Assembly (NCBI GenBank): GCA_037951105.1
Contig: JBAMJV010002051.1
Location: 43,129-107,128, forward strand
Length of the DNA: 64,000 nucleotides
DNA from: Echinarachnius parma
Taxonomy: Eukaryota > Echinodermata > Echinoidea > Clypeasteroida > Echinarachniidae
Direction of reading: 5' to 3'
This document shows, piece by piece, positions 12,701 through 26,400 of the stretch; the first letter of the stretch is position 1, and each line of letters begins with the position of its first letter. The notes beneath the pieces were generated by a model. It made no database searches. It saw nothing but the letters and a program-made list of their open reading frames with translations, and was not told where the DNA came from. The translations under genes and the position numbers were made by a program.

Positions 12701-15700
12701 CAGAATAAACTTTATTTGATCAGAATCGGTTCAGAAACGGCTGAAATATCCATAAACATAACCATTTGTAATAAATGTGGGGCCCCACAAGTATTCGATA
12801 ATTTTGAACCAGCCGTTAAAATTTGTTTTAAATGCTTCCTCTTTTCGAAAATTTTCAAAAGAGGTTTTTAGATACATGTAGTTGTTGATCATCACTATTT
12901 CAACAAAACATCACATGCACAATATTTTATTTAAAATAGTTAAAACAAATGCGTTTTTTGAAAGCGCCCTCTTTAATTTAAACAGCTCTTTTTGATTGAT
13001 AACAGGCTTTTTACTTAGTCATTTGTAATTTTTGTATTCCTTTAGAGCATGATGGAGTTAAAATGATTAGTTTGCAATGTAATGGTGCAGGTTTTGGTTA
13101 CTAAAATTCAGTTTGACTAAAACTGTACTCTCTCTACCAGAACTCAACTATCCCTTTAAAGTGATCCATTGACCTTGATCAGCTTTTTCCAAAAGTAATA
13201 ATATTGAGACTTTGTCCATATGCCAATATTATTGTCAGATTCTTCTGCATGATGTATAATAGTTTCATAGAAAAGGAACACCCTCTTCTTAGTGATAAAG
13301 GGGAACATCTACGTCAGATTCTATTCCTTCTGGCAGCGGAAGAATCGGGTACCAATATTTTTATATGAAACTTGATACCTCTGATCTATTGTTTCTCATT
13401 TATTTTTAATTCTTTACCTCATTCATTGGACTTAGGTTTTGTATTGTCTTGTAACTTTTATTTTCTTTTTCTTTTTTTTGTGCTTCTAGTCCACGGGAAC
13501 TACAGTTTAGAATGGCAAGCCTGGTCGGACTGTTCCGTCAATTGCGGCAGCGGGGGAATACGCTACAGGTATCGGGCATGCGATGACCCAGCACCCCAAT
13601 ATGGTGGCAAGGACTGCGACTTGAATGACTTGTATATAAGAGAGACGTGCAATTCGACTTTGAATTGTACAAGTAAGTTTAAATCCCATTTTCATGGTAA
13701 TTTACATAACAAACAGTTGGGCACATAAATTTGGGAATTCGCTACCGGTATCTAGAAAGCCACCATCCAGCAATAATTTTCTTCCTTTTTTGCATAGTGT
13801 GACAAGTCTAACAAATTTGGCAAACAATGCTTGGTCCATTTTTTTCTAAGGCTGTATGTGATACTAAAAATCATTTCTTGAAAAATAAACCTTGATATGC
13901 AATGACTATGGCATCATTAATATCATTATTAGCTAGTTAATATCTTGCGTGATATGATGGTACATTTATCTTTATAAAAATGATGAAAACGGCAGTTAAT
14001 TGTTTTTTTGCATATGAACTCTCCATGTATCCTTTTCTTATCATTATTTTCTTTAAATATTCTCATTGCAGCTGAACGAGAGGACTTTTCAGTCGGCCGC
14101 ATGACAATCCAGAGCTCCAGCGTAAGTGGCGGCTCTTCAGAAAACGCTGTTGACAACGACTTCACGACCACGTTTAGCTGGGGGTCGTGCTTTGAGACGC
14201 AGGTCGAGGATTCCCCCTGGTGGGGCATTAACCTGGGCGGCGTCTACAAAGTGCGCGCTGTTACGATCTACGTCAGAACAGACGACTGCTTTGAATGCAG
14301 TGAGTAATATTTTTATTCCATTAATCAATGCTAGTTTTTACAAAAATTAATAATTTTTCAAAAGGTGGATAGGAAAGTGAAACATATTGAATATGGCTTT
14401 CCATATCCCACAAACAACATGTTAGATAACACTGAAATGACAAGGGATATTGAGCACATTATTATACCAATTATATTCATCTGAAAACTTTTTATATTTG
14501 AATTACATTGGAAACAAAATTATGTTCTCTTTAGCCTGTTATTGTATTCTTCTATGTTAGAAGTGATACATTTCCTCAAACCTGATGCACTCTAGTAAGA
14601 AAGTTCCCATTCACTTTCCAGTCAATGTTTAAGTAATTATAATCATAAATATTTAATATTCAATCCCTGAATCTATTTTCATAAATTCAGCATGGAGTCT
14701 CACGCCTTTTGTGGTCCGTCTTGGTGTCAGCAGTACACCCGCCGACAACCCACGCTGTGGTGATGTCGTCGAGGAATCATCAAGCATGGTCCATGACGTC
14801 AGTTGCGACCTCCAGGCTGGCCGCTTCCTCAGCATCCACAGCGTGGCGGAGATGCAGATGGCCCTGTCTTTCTGCGAAGTGGTGGTCGACATCGGTAACT
14901 TAATTGACTTTCAACAGACATTTGAATAAAAGAAAAATGTATACATTTTTAAAAAGATTGCCTATGTTGACTCAGATTGTGCAATGTTGGGGAGACTAGA
15001 AGAAGACAGCCCTTTTTTTGCCAAGATTTTGTTGACATTATTTTGGGTTTAAATAAATTTGAACTGTCAGAAAATTGTAAAGTTGATGCATGGTTAATGT
15101 TGTTTATGTGTAGTAAAACTAAATAATATACTGTACAAAACTCGTTAGATGTTTTATAAATTAAAATTCCTCCATTCCTATTAAGCTGAATTTCACTGAT
15201 TTCTGGGAAATGTATGTAGTGTGTACATGTATATGGATAGGGCCAATGTATTATTCATAATTCTGTTAATTATTTTGTTTTCTTTCACAAAGGTCCATAT
15301 GCTGACAGTGCTGCCGGGAACCTAACCTTTGCTGCAGCCACCGATAAGTGCCACAGCATCGGCGCCGAAATGGCCAGCGAAAACGATCTCCTTGATGTGT
15401 ACTACGGCGGTACCGAGCATTGCGGAAGCGGCTGGGTGTCGGATGGCACTGTGCGTTCCGTGGTGCAGTCACCGCGAACTGACTGCGGGGAGAACTCGAC
15501 AACGGCAGGAGTGATAAACCACGGTGCAAAGAGTGTCACGGAAGAATATGATGTGTTTTGCATTCAGAGAAGTAAGTTCTATTAAGCATGTTTCACAAAG
15601 ATTTGACAATGAAAATAAATTAAAAGTGGGGTTTTAAATTATGGTTTGCCATTTATAACCTGGAATAACACATTTTAAAAAGTAAAAATGCAAATATTTG

Positions 15701-17423
15701 TGACCTTAAAAAAAAAATTCTTGACATGAAATCTCATTGATAATAGAAATATTGATGATTTTTGAGCTATTTACCAGAGCAAGTGTGTACTGCTTTCCAT
15801 AACGGTTCTATCCAACCCAGTTTTGGACGAGCAATGCATGGATTATCTTGCATTGATATAAAATGGTTTTATCCATTTGTGCATTCTAACCCTTCATATA
15901 TATAAATACAATTTGTATCTTCCTGCTTTATTTGCAGGTGAGGGTGAATCTTTGCTCCGCACGTATTCAAACATCGTCAGTATCGAGACCTCGTCTTCCC
16001 AACCTGGTCTAGGAGGGGACAATACTTGGGTCTACTCCACCAATGACAGCGAGGCGTGGATGCCAGTCAACAGCACCCAAAATGAATGGATAAAGGTATA
16101 AATAGCCATGTTTTTGAATTAATTTCCTGTATTTCATACACATATATAATTGATATTGTATCAAATTTTTAACTAATATGGCATTTTGCATGCCCCCCCC
16201 CCCCCCCAATGATTTGTCTAAACAAATAAAAAAAAACATAAGAAGACAATATGTGTAAGAACAAAGAAATACATATAAAAGTGTGCCACCCTCACAATCA
16301 TTCGGGTGCCCCCAATCAGACCAACCATGCTATATATGCCACTGACCTACAACGCACATTCAAATCTTCAAAGAGAAAAGGTAGCAAGGAATCGGGACAC
16401 ATGTAATCATTACCTTTCCTCCTGGTAGTACAATCACATGTATTTGCATCGCAAGTTGACTGCTATAGATCTATGTGTCTACTGAGGCAGATTTTACTGC
16501 ATATGCTTAAAAACTGTGGGAGGTATTAACACATTGACTACGGGAACCGGGTGGGTTGTGTACAAAGTCTATGGAGAGTCTCGTAGTGAACAGGTTAATA
16601 AACCAATGTCTCTCTTTATTGCTTACCACCTTTCAGATTGACCTGGGTCAGTATGTCTCACTGAAAGGAATAGCCACAAGAGGGCGCCCTTGCTGCGATG
16701 GCTTCGTTACTGGCTACTACTTGGCTTACTCCATCGATGGCAGCACATGGAACTACTATGGGTCTGGAGCTACTGGGGTAAGTTCAGAATTAAAATAATA
16801 CACATTGTTATGTAAACCACTCCCTGTATCTGCAAGAATCTTCAGGATTGAATGAGACAGATTAACCTGAAGAAGAAGGAACTATTGCATTTACATGATA
16901 TCACTGTTAATATTTCACCTTGTCTTGTAAATTATTCGGAACAGATCCCCAGACAAAATACCCTGGCCGGGCCCTATAAGGAATACATAAATGCTTTTTA
17001 ATCAGGCTTGTATGTTGCATTCATCTCTTCAAAAGGGTGTAGAGCTTCATGTACTAATTCTGTTATTTGTGACATAAATGCATGTACAGTACTTATTTTA
17101 AATATTGCATGAGTTGCTCCCTCTTTGACATTCTTTTAAAGCTGATGAGAGCCAAGGTTGAGGATTTTAATGAAGCTGGGCCTTTGGTATGTTTTTAACT
17201 CTATTCCGTTTATACTAAACATACCTTCCGATTAATTTCAAATTTCATTGTAGCTGATCCAAGGCAACGTGGATAACACCAATGTGGTCAGACATAGCCT
17301 GGATAGCATTGATGTCGTCCGCTACGTGAGGATTGAACCGAAGATCTGGGACACCAACATCGCACTGAGGGTTGATCTGTATGGAACCGTGCAACCAGGT
17401 AGGTGATGATGATGGTGATGATG

Positions 17424-17455
<32 letters not shown>

Positions 17456-20400
17456 GATGATGATGATGATAATGATGATGATAATGATGATGATGACACA
17501 GCCTGGATAGTATTGATGTCGTCCGCTACGTGAGGAAAGAGCCAAAGACGTGGGACACCATCATCGCATTGAGGGTTGATCTGTATGGAACTGTACAACC
17601 AGGTACAGGTGATGATGATGATGAGTAGGAGGAGGAAAAAGAGGAGGAGGAGAAGGAAGAGGAGGATAAGAGGGGATGAAGGAGTAGAAGGAGGAGGAAC
17701 AGAAACAGTTTAATTAAATCAGTTATATCGGGATGCGGGAGAAGTGATGATGGTGATGATAATATGTTAATTTTGGTGTTGAGGAGGAGGTAAAGTCGGA
17801 AAAGGAACAGTATTAAAGGATATTAGTTTGATCACTGTGACCGGGATACAGGGTGTAAACATGATGATGATAATGGTTATAATTAACGTGATTGTCATGA
17901 CGATGGTGAAAGTGAAGATGATGGTGGTGATGATGATAATGATGATAGTGAATGTGATGATCATGATCATGATGGTGGTGGTGGCAATGATGATGATGTC
18001 CATTTTATCTATTTCTGTAATACAGTCAATGGTGAATTCAGCGAATGGGCCGATTGGGAGAGCTGTTCGGTGCCCTGCGAGGGAGAAGGCACCCAGGTGC
18101 GAAAACGAACTTGCGAACAACCACCATCACAAGGGGCGGGCCTCCGTTGCCAGGCAAACAAGTACAAGGAGAAACTTGAAGGTAAAAACACTCACCTACG
18201 TATGACTTGACTTGACTTAGGTGCGTAGGACGGTGTGTCCCCTTGCTCCACTACGAGAAATCCTGCTCCATTCTGATCCGCCCTGGGCTTGTTGCTCAGC
18301 TTGTAGGGATAGACCCACATGGCACCGAACTTGGTCCTTCCAGCTCGTATAAGGGCGTCCCCGCGATTTGCAGGCGTCCCAGCGATTTGCAGGCGTCAGT
18401 CACTTTCGTATATCATACATTAACATGTTCTACAGGAAAGCATGAATGACACACCAGATTCCATAGGCTATGATGAAAAAAGAGTGCAGCACATAAAAAA
18501 ATTAGTCCATATCCCACTCATTCTATATTTCTTGATAGTTTAATCCCTCTGAAAACAAAACTATATTTGTGCCATAGTTGTCTTAATCTATTCATACAGT
18601 AACTTCCATTGGATAATTAAAATTAATGGATAAATAACATTGCCAAGAAGGTAGGTCGCCTCAATTGATTTCAACTCAGAGACACATTTTATAACAAATG
18701 CTCAGTCAGGACTTTTCCATCGTATAAATGAAGGGTTAGATTTTAAATTAGACTAGTGATGAGAGTAAAAATGACACAACAATATCTTTTCACAACCATT
18801 CTGAGCAAACGTGCATTGTTAGTGTTGTATTACTCTCGTTTTCTTTCTTCTCTCGTTCTAGCTACTCCGTTGCGATACTTCAGCAAGCAGAAAAACACAT
18901 ACATGGCCGGAGGGGCTACAATTACGTATGATGCCACCACCTCAATGGACTGCGCCACCTTGTGTTTGCTTGAGAAGAACTTCTTGTGCTCGTCTTTTGA
19001 TTACAGTCATTCTCTGGCATCCTGCGTCATCAGCAACACATCGGCCTCATTCGGCGGAGAGGACACTACATCTAGTGATTACTACAATTACTTTGAATTA
19101 GGTACGTTTTTTTTTCTTCTATCTAGTTAGATCTGTTACCATGGCCATCATGGTAGCTACACGTATTTGTATAATGATATTCATCATCCTAATCATGACA
19201 CTAAGGTCTCCTCGTCTTTTTCCGATAACACATTTTGCTATGTATGTTTTGATGGTTATGTTTCAATATAGATATTCTTAATGTGTGTTATGAAAGAAAT
19301 ATAACTTGAAACTTGTAATTTGACACCATTAATATTCACTTGTATTTAGCAGGCATAATATCATTGTCATTGCCATCAATGTAATCAGTATAACAATCAC
19401 CACTACCACATACATGTACAGTATATGTATGGAATATTTTTGCCTTTTGTATCATAACAGGGTCCTTACTGACAAGCATTATGCTTTTAAAGGGCCCTAA
19501 CCATTATTGACTTGCCTTTATAAATCATTTGTAATGCCATTGCTGTACATGTATATATTTTTGTGTTTTGATGGTTGAATGAAATAAGATCACCTCCATC
19601 ATTAGTATGAATATCATTATCTCTGCTAGTTTATAATTAGTATAAATATATGAAGAGAAATCTATTGTCTTGTAAATGTGTTTCTTTCCACAGAATACAC
19701 ATCGTGCAACGTACACTACGTCATAGCGAAAGCCCGCGACCTAACCCCCGGAGACGGTACCTACGAAATCCTTGTCGGTAACGCGGTAAAGACCGTCTTT
19801 TGCGACATGACCACGGATGGAGGCGGCTGGACCCTGGTTGTCTCCTCCGCATCAGCGGGCGGTTGGGATGCGGACACGGTTCTCTCGCGCAACGAGAGTT
19901 TCCCATCCCCCGATAATGACTACTCCATCTTGTCCTATGCCGATGACATCAAGAATGGTGGAACCGGGTCTACGTTTAAGGTATACTATTATAAAGTCAA
20001 TGTTATATTTGATCTATAGCATCAGATGTGTTAGTCAAATAAACTTGGCCGTTTTGCTTGCATAATTTTAATTGGTTCAGGACAGGTTCACAGAATACTA
20101 TGACTGGAGTCTATGAAGAATGAATGTTATCCCAATGCGTAATAACTGTTTGTGCACAAATATTTCCAAAGTCATTCTTTTCCATTGTTGGAAAGTTTGT
20201 CTATTTGCAGAAACAATATGGGTATCAAGCTGATAATTACTGAATGCTTTAGAAAGCAACACATTTAAAAGGATCATTTAGCATATAATATTGCACAATG
20301 CACTCAGAAAGAAAGGCAATATATCAGACATTTTGAGAATTAACTGATGGAATTCATATTTATTTTACAGTATCGTCTGAATTCTGTTGAGCGCGGTCGA

Positions 20401-23400
20401 TGGGGTGGTATCTACGAGGTGCCAAGCAACTTCAGCTTCACCAACGAAGACAACTCTCAGAACGCCACGCTGGTTGAAATGTTTGATACATGGCGCATCG
20501 GCAATGCATCGTTAGAACATGTGATGCCTTGGCTAACCGGAGACAGCTACGCATTGCTCCGCGCTCACATGAACGTCGATGTTGCGAATTCGTGGGCAGG
20601 CACCATTGTCTGCAACTGCGCCGACCTCACATGGAAGCCCTATACCAACTGGTACGCGCCCGATGCAAGCTATGTCCCGACAACCGAGTCCTCGTACACA
20701 ACTGAAGCTATGACAACGGAGGAAATGACGACAGAGGAAATGTCGACTGCGGAGATGTCGACTGCGGAGATGACAACGGAAGAGAAGACGACGGAAGAAA
20801 TGTCAACGGAGGATATGTGGACCGAAGATATGACCACTGAAGAATTTAGCACGGAGGAGACCACGGGTGGACCAGGCAATTCCAGGCGTAGGAGGAGAAG
20901 GGACACGGGAACCTTCATGGACGACCAGGAGACAATCATGATGTTCAAGTACGCCTACGACGTCAACGACGGCGGACTGGCCAGGTCAAGACAAAAACGC
21001 GCACCCGTGGAATCAGGGACTGGGACTGGATCTGGGTCATCGGAGGTAGCGCATGGAGCAGTCTGGTACTGGCTGAAGGAAGACCAGCTTGGTAAGTAAT
21101 TTGTCATTGGTAAACCCTTTGACTACAGGAAATTATCATTCCTATAGAGTTAATACAAGATACGCCAGGTTCTGGTTAGTGAATGGGTTAATAGATATCA
21201 TATGATTTTGTCTTTATACTGCATCCAACCATCTTTTGAATGTTCAATTATTGTACAGTGTTACATTTCTGATTTATTTGATTGATCTTATAGATTTCAA
21301 TCCAAATTAAATGTATAAAAGATCATTTTCAATTCTCACAAATCATATTTGTTAGGGGCTCATCGTATGACATGTACTACCAATAACTGTCTTGCTCCCA
21401 TTTGGTCCTGCAGTACCATGAAATTAAAGCATAGCTGTGCCTTATGGACAAGATGGGCACAAAGAGTTTGCCTCATGAGAAATCTTTACCCCACATTTGT
21501 GATATTGTTTCATATTACCTTAGGCACTTTACAGACCGAACATCTTGTTCGGTGAAAAACATGCATGGGGTCTCAGGGCAGATAAGCCCCCCAAAAGGCC
21601 AAAAAGAGCCCCCAAAATCATACAGGAGGCCCTGGAAAATTTGCATATAGTTCAAAGCAAAACAAACTTTAGAGTGCTGCAAGCTTGAAAAGAAGCCCTC
21701 GAAAAATGTTTTTTTTTACTGCTATGATTATATTTCACCAATCACATCATGTAAAATCTTGTATTCGACAGACTACCAACCATCGCTAGAATTCGACCTC
21801 AGTGGCAGATGCCCCTTTGATTATGACATCAAGGATTGCAGCTCCCCATGCTCTTACGGTTTGGTTCCTGCAACCGGAAGCTCCATGTCAGGTCAACTGA
21901 GCAAATCAGCATCCCTCGAGGAGGCGCGCGACGGAGCAGAACACAAGTGCGCCCTCGCATTCGAGGGGAAGTTTGTTGATCTCGGTGACCACGCTGAGTC
22001 GTGCCTCTACGACCCGACCCTCTGCAAGGAGGGGCTTACGGTTGCATTCTGGACGAAGCTTGCGGCGGGCAGCACCATCGACGACAGGACTTACATCCTG
22101 AGCTCTGCGGGTGTTGACGTGTCAGTTGCGAATGTCTGGACGGCAGCGGCCGGTGGCACTGGGCCTATCCTTCAGCTCTCGGTTACGGTCCAGGACGACT
22201 ATGCATACACCGTGACCAACGACAGCATGCCAGATAGCAGTTGGTTCCACGTCGCGTTCACGTACAAACGCGGCAAGGGGCTGCGTCTTTACCTCAACGG
22301 CGAGCTTGCACAGAGCTTACCAGAGACTGCGAGCTCCGTGACCACCCTCGGTACGTCTCCCACGAACTTGTACCTCGGAGGGAACTACGTGAACGCCTCG
22401 GCCTCCGCATACGATGTTATCGTGGCGATGAGTGACCTTCAATTCTATTTTAGGAGGATGTCCACCATGGATTTGGAGCTTCTCTATCTAAGTAAGATTT
22501 TATCGTTTATTTATTTTATTTGAGCCTTCTAATGAACCCAAATTGTGAACATGTTCAAGAGGATATGATTTTGGTATTAAAGTAAACAAGCCAACATTCA
22601 AGTTACCTTAATAATTTAAGTAAATTTTCTGGTGTATTCATAAAACATGAAATATAAAACAAGTTGTTTTAATTAATCTGTGATGTTCATAAACTGGAGG
22701 TCAGATTTTGTATGATTTAGTACCTAACTGTAGATGTTTGTCACAGAGATCTTAAATATAGTATACTTGTTCCTACATGTACATTTACATGAAAAAAGAG
22801 TTTTACTACCTAAACATGCATTAGATCAATATCAACATGTTATTGTTGAAATGCGAATGTTACTTCCCGTTTTCTTCCTCTTCAGGTTCCTTTGCCGATG
22901 AGCAGCGCCAAAGCTGTGGAGATAACCCCTGTCCAAGTAAGTTTAATGTTCACTTCATTGTCAAAAACCTTTGTAATATTGCATTTTGATGGTATTAAGG
23001 CACTAAATAAGTGTTCCTGTTGCATCAATGTTTGTTTCAGCCTGAAAGCCCTGCGTGATATTTAGAATAGCACCTTTTGTTCAAAATGTCATTTTCAAAA
23101 AAGGAAAAAACACCAGCTTTGTTTTAATCCATTGCCTATGGTAACGTCATGCAATATCGTCTATGATAATTATATCATTTTGTGTAGAATGAGTAAACTA
23201 ATAATGTCAACAAATGTCTTTATTGACACAGTCCACGGCAACTGGACATCATTCATTGACGTAACGGAGTGCTCCATCTTATGCGGGACTGGAGGCGTTG
23301 TTGAACAGTCGCGCAACTGCACCAACCCCACTCCACAATACGGTGGTGACGACTGCGTTGGGGAAGCAACAACATTTGTCAGCTGCGATACTCTGAATGC

Positions 23401-26400
23401 TTGTACAAGTAAGTGGCACATTTTAATTTAATTAATTTTTTTAAATTTTTTTTTTCACTTGTTTGTATACGATTATTAACATACAGTGCATGTTTAAAAT
23501 GGTATATAGTCATCAGTAGTTCATGATGCAAGATATAATCAAAGTCAAATACAGACAAAATAGCACTGACCAAGCATAGACCACTATGTGATGCACAGAA
23601 TCTTACAATTTAAGTGAGCCCTTCTCTGTTTGACTACGTAATCTGGCTGAATGTGTAAATTGTGTACAGTTTTTAAAGAAGTACATGACATATATGTACA
23701 TTTTATGATTAACATAAAGAAAAAAACTTCTGAATCAGCATTACAGACTTTTGTCCAAATTCTTGCATTATTGATCTTCTTATATTATAATAATTGATAT
23801 TAAAAACATTTAAAGATGATATAATGTGGGACTTTTTTTGTTTGATATATTGCCTAAATGTTATCAGTATCATCATTCGTAATATTATTAGTAATTTATT
23901 AATGACAAATTTGTAACATGTGATGAAGACAATGCACTTGGCATGGAAGAGCATAATTTCACCAACGCATTCCTTTCTCAGTCTACATGCTCAATTTGAA
24001 ACGACTCGTGCTCCATCTGGGGTCGAAGATACACGTAGTTAGGTGTTATTTCCCTTCGATTTTGATAGCTATAATCATATTCATGAACATTTTCATGACA
24101 GGTGACGAAGACAATGCACTCGGCATGGAAGAGCGTAACATCACCAACTCGTTCCTCTCTCAGTCCGCGTGCTCGAGCGCAAACGACTCTTGCGCCATCT
24201 GGGGTCGTCTGAACGACAACGACGACACACGGTGCTGGATGCCAACCGGAAGTACCGCGAGTGATGGAGGCTCTCATTGGCTGCAGATAAGGCTGGAGAC
24301 GCCCGTCTGGTTGAAGGGCGTTGCCATTAGTGGGCGCCCTTCAAACGACAGCTTTGTGACATCTTATGAGGTGGCTATCAGCAACAAGAAGGGCCTCGTC
24401 TGGGAGACGATCACAGAGAAAGGCAGCCCAAAGGTACAATATGTGACTGGCTATAGCAAAACCCTGCACTTGTCGGTAAAAATCAAAATGTAGATTATCA
24501 TACCATTAGAAAGGCCTCATCACAAGCTTTCAATTCATGCTTTGTTCTAACAAATTGGTCAATAATTGGCGATGATATGATTGTTTCAATTTTACAATTA
24601 TAAGTCTTTTACACACATTATGTGAACTTAAAATGCCCATTTCTTCAAAACATTAATACTGACAAGTGCCGGGTTTTGCTATAGCGGGTCACATACTCTT
24701 AATAATGCATCTTCTGAAATATTTAACTACAATGTAACTAGTGTATGTGGATATATGTGTATGCAATATGAATAATTTGTCAATAATTTGATTTCTAAAT
24801 GATGTACGATTGGATCCTTCTTCCTTTTTTTTCTACAGTCATTCAGGGGAAACTTTGATAGCACCACAGTGGTGCGTCAGGATGTGAACATCAGCGATGT
24901 GGGCTATGTAAGAATCTACCCGACAAGTTGGAACCGAGCCATCTGCATGCGAGTAGAGATCTATGGAGAATATTTGCCAGGTATATTGTTTTGTCAAGTA
25001 TAGTTACATTTCTATTTCTTTGCAATTTATTCTTTTGAAATTCCCAAGAACTTTATATACATGTATTGAATGTATATCTATGATACAATTGATACCAGCG
25101 AATATGTATTGCACTCAATTAGAAAACATGATGATTTATATACTTTCTTTTCAGGTAAATTGTCACGGTTTTCAAATAAACATTACTTTTTAGAGGTAAA
25201 AATATCCTGCAGTACTGAATAAAGCATCTAGACACTGCTAACCTGAAGAAAAGCTATTTAATTCCAATATTCCTTGTGTTTTCCTACTACATGTATATGA
25301 ATGGGAGTTTTGGTTCATCGGGAGAATATACAAAATGGAGGACTACAATGTAATATTATGAATGTGTATTTATTTCCACCTGATATTAATTGGTACAGTG
25401 GAACCTCGTTATACGAGGGCCTTGAGACCATGAAAATTACCTTGTTTTTACCAGGTTTCTCATTATAGCAGGGTAAAAAACAAAAACATATAAAGAGCTG
25501 GGACCTGCAAAATGACCTTGTTATAACAGGGTTTTGTTATATCCGACCTCTTTATAATGAGGTTCCACTGTAATTGATTGCAAATATTTGTCTGCAGTTG
25601 ACGGAAGATATGGTGCGTGGGGAGAGTGGTCTGAGTGTAATGTGACCTGCGGGGGCGGTATGCAGTACCAAAACCGCACGTGCAACAACCCTGCGCCCAA
25701 ATACGGAGGCCAAACATGCGGTGGGCGCGACACCAAGTCACGGGAGTGCAACACTCAAAACTGCCCAAGTAAGATTTTGTACATTTTCCTTGTTTTGTTT
25801 CAGTTGTTCTTGGTTGTAAGGAAGTCTTATGATTTATAATTTTCCTACAAAACTCTTGAAAATGTTTTTCCAGTTTTCCAGTTAGTCTCTGATATTAATC
25901 CCATCATTCTTTGTTCATTGTTAGTTGACCTTTCCATAGTGGTAAGCCATGTGTCATCTTAAAATGAAACTCCTATCCAAGAGCTGAATTGTAAATATTT
26001 CTGTATAGAAATTGTACATCCAGATCATGAGAATCCATGACGATAGAGAAATATTGACTTACATGTATTGTAACCAATTTGTATGCTGTGTTTTTAAATC
26101 AGTCCATCAATTTTACATAGAAAACATTACCTTTCTGTAATTTTAACGCTAAATGAGATATCAGTTTTAACTTTTTGTTGTGATTTTTGTGACAAATCCC
26201 CATGGCTTTATCCAGAGGTGCTCTTTATACATTATGTGCAGTAAACTGTTTACTTAGTATATGTGCTATAGAAATGTTCATATTATTATTATTATTATCA
26301 TTATTATTATTATTATAATTATTATTATTATTATTATAATTATTATTATTATTATTAATGTTTGTTTTCCTCATCTTCAGTTGACGGTGGCTGGTCTGCA

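Noticed and set aside
17140-17190. Possible short relic of the F5/8C-1 third exon start
   Set aside because: Only about 30 gapped bases align (CTGAT...CCAAGG...GGAT...AATG); too weak to list.
19721-19906. Minus-strand Arg-rich frame opposite the fibrinogen-like exon
   Set aside because: Antisense shadow of GC-rich coding sequence.
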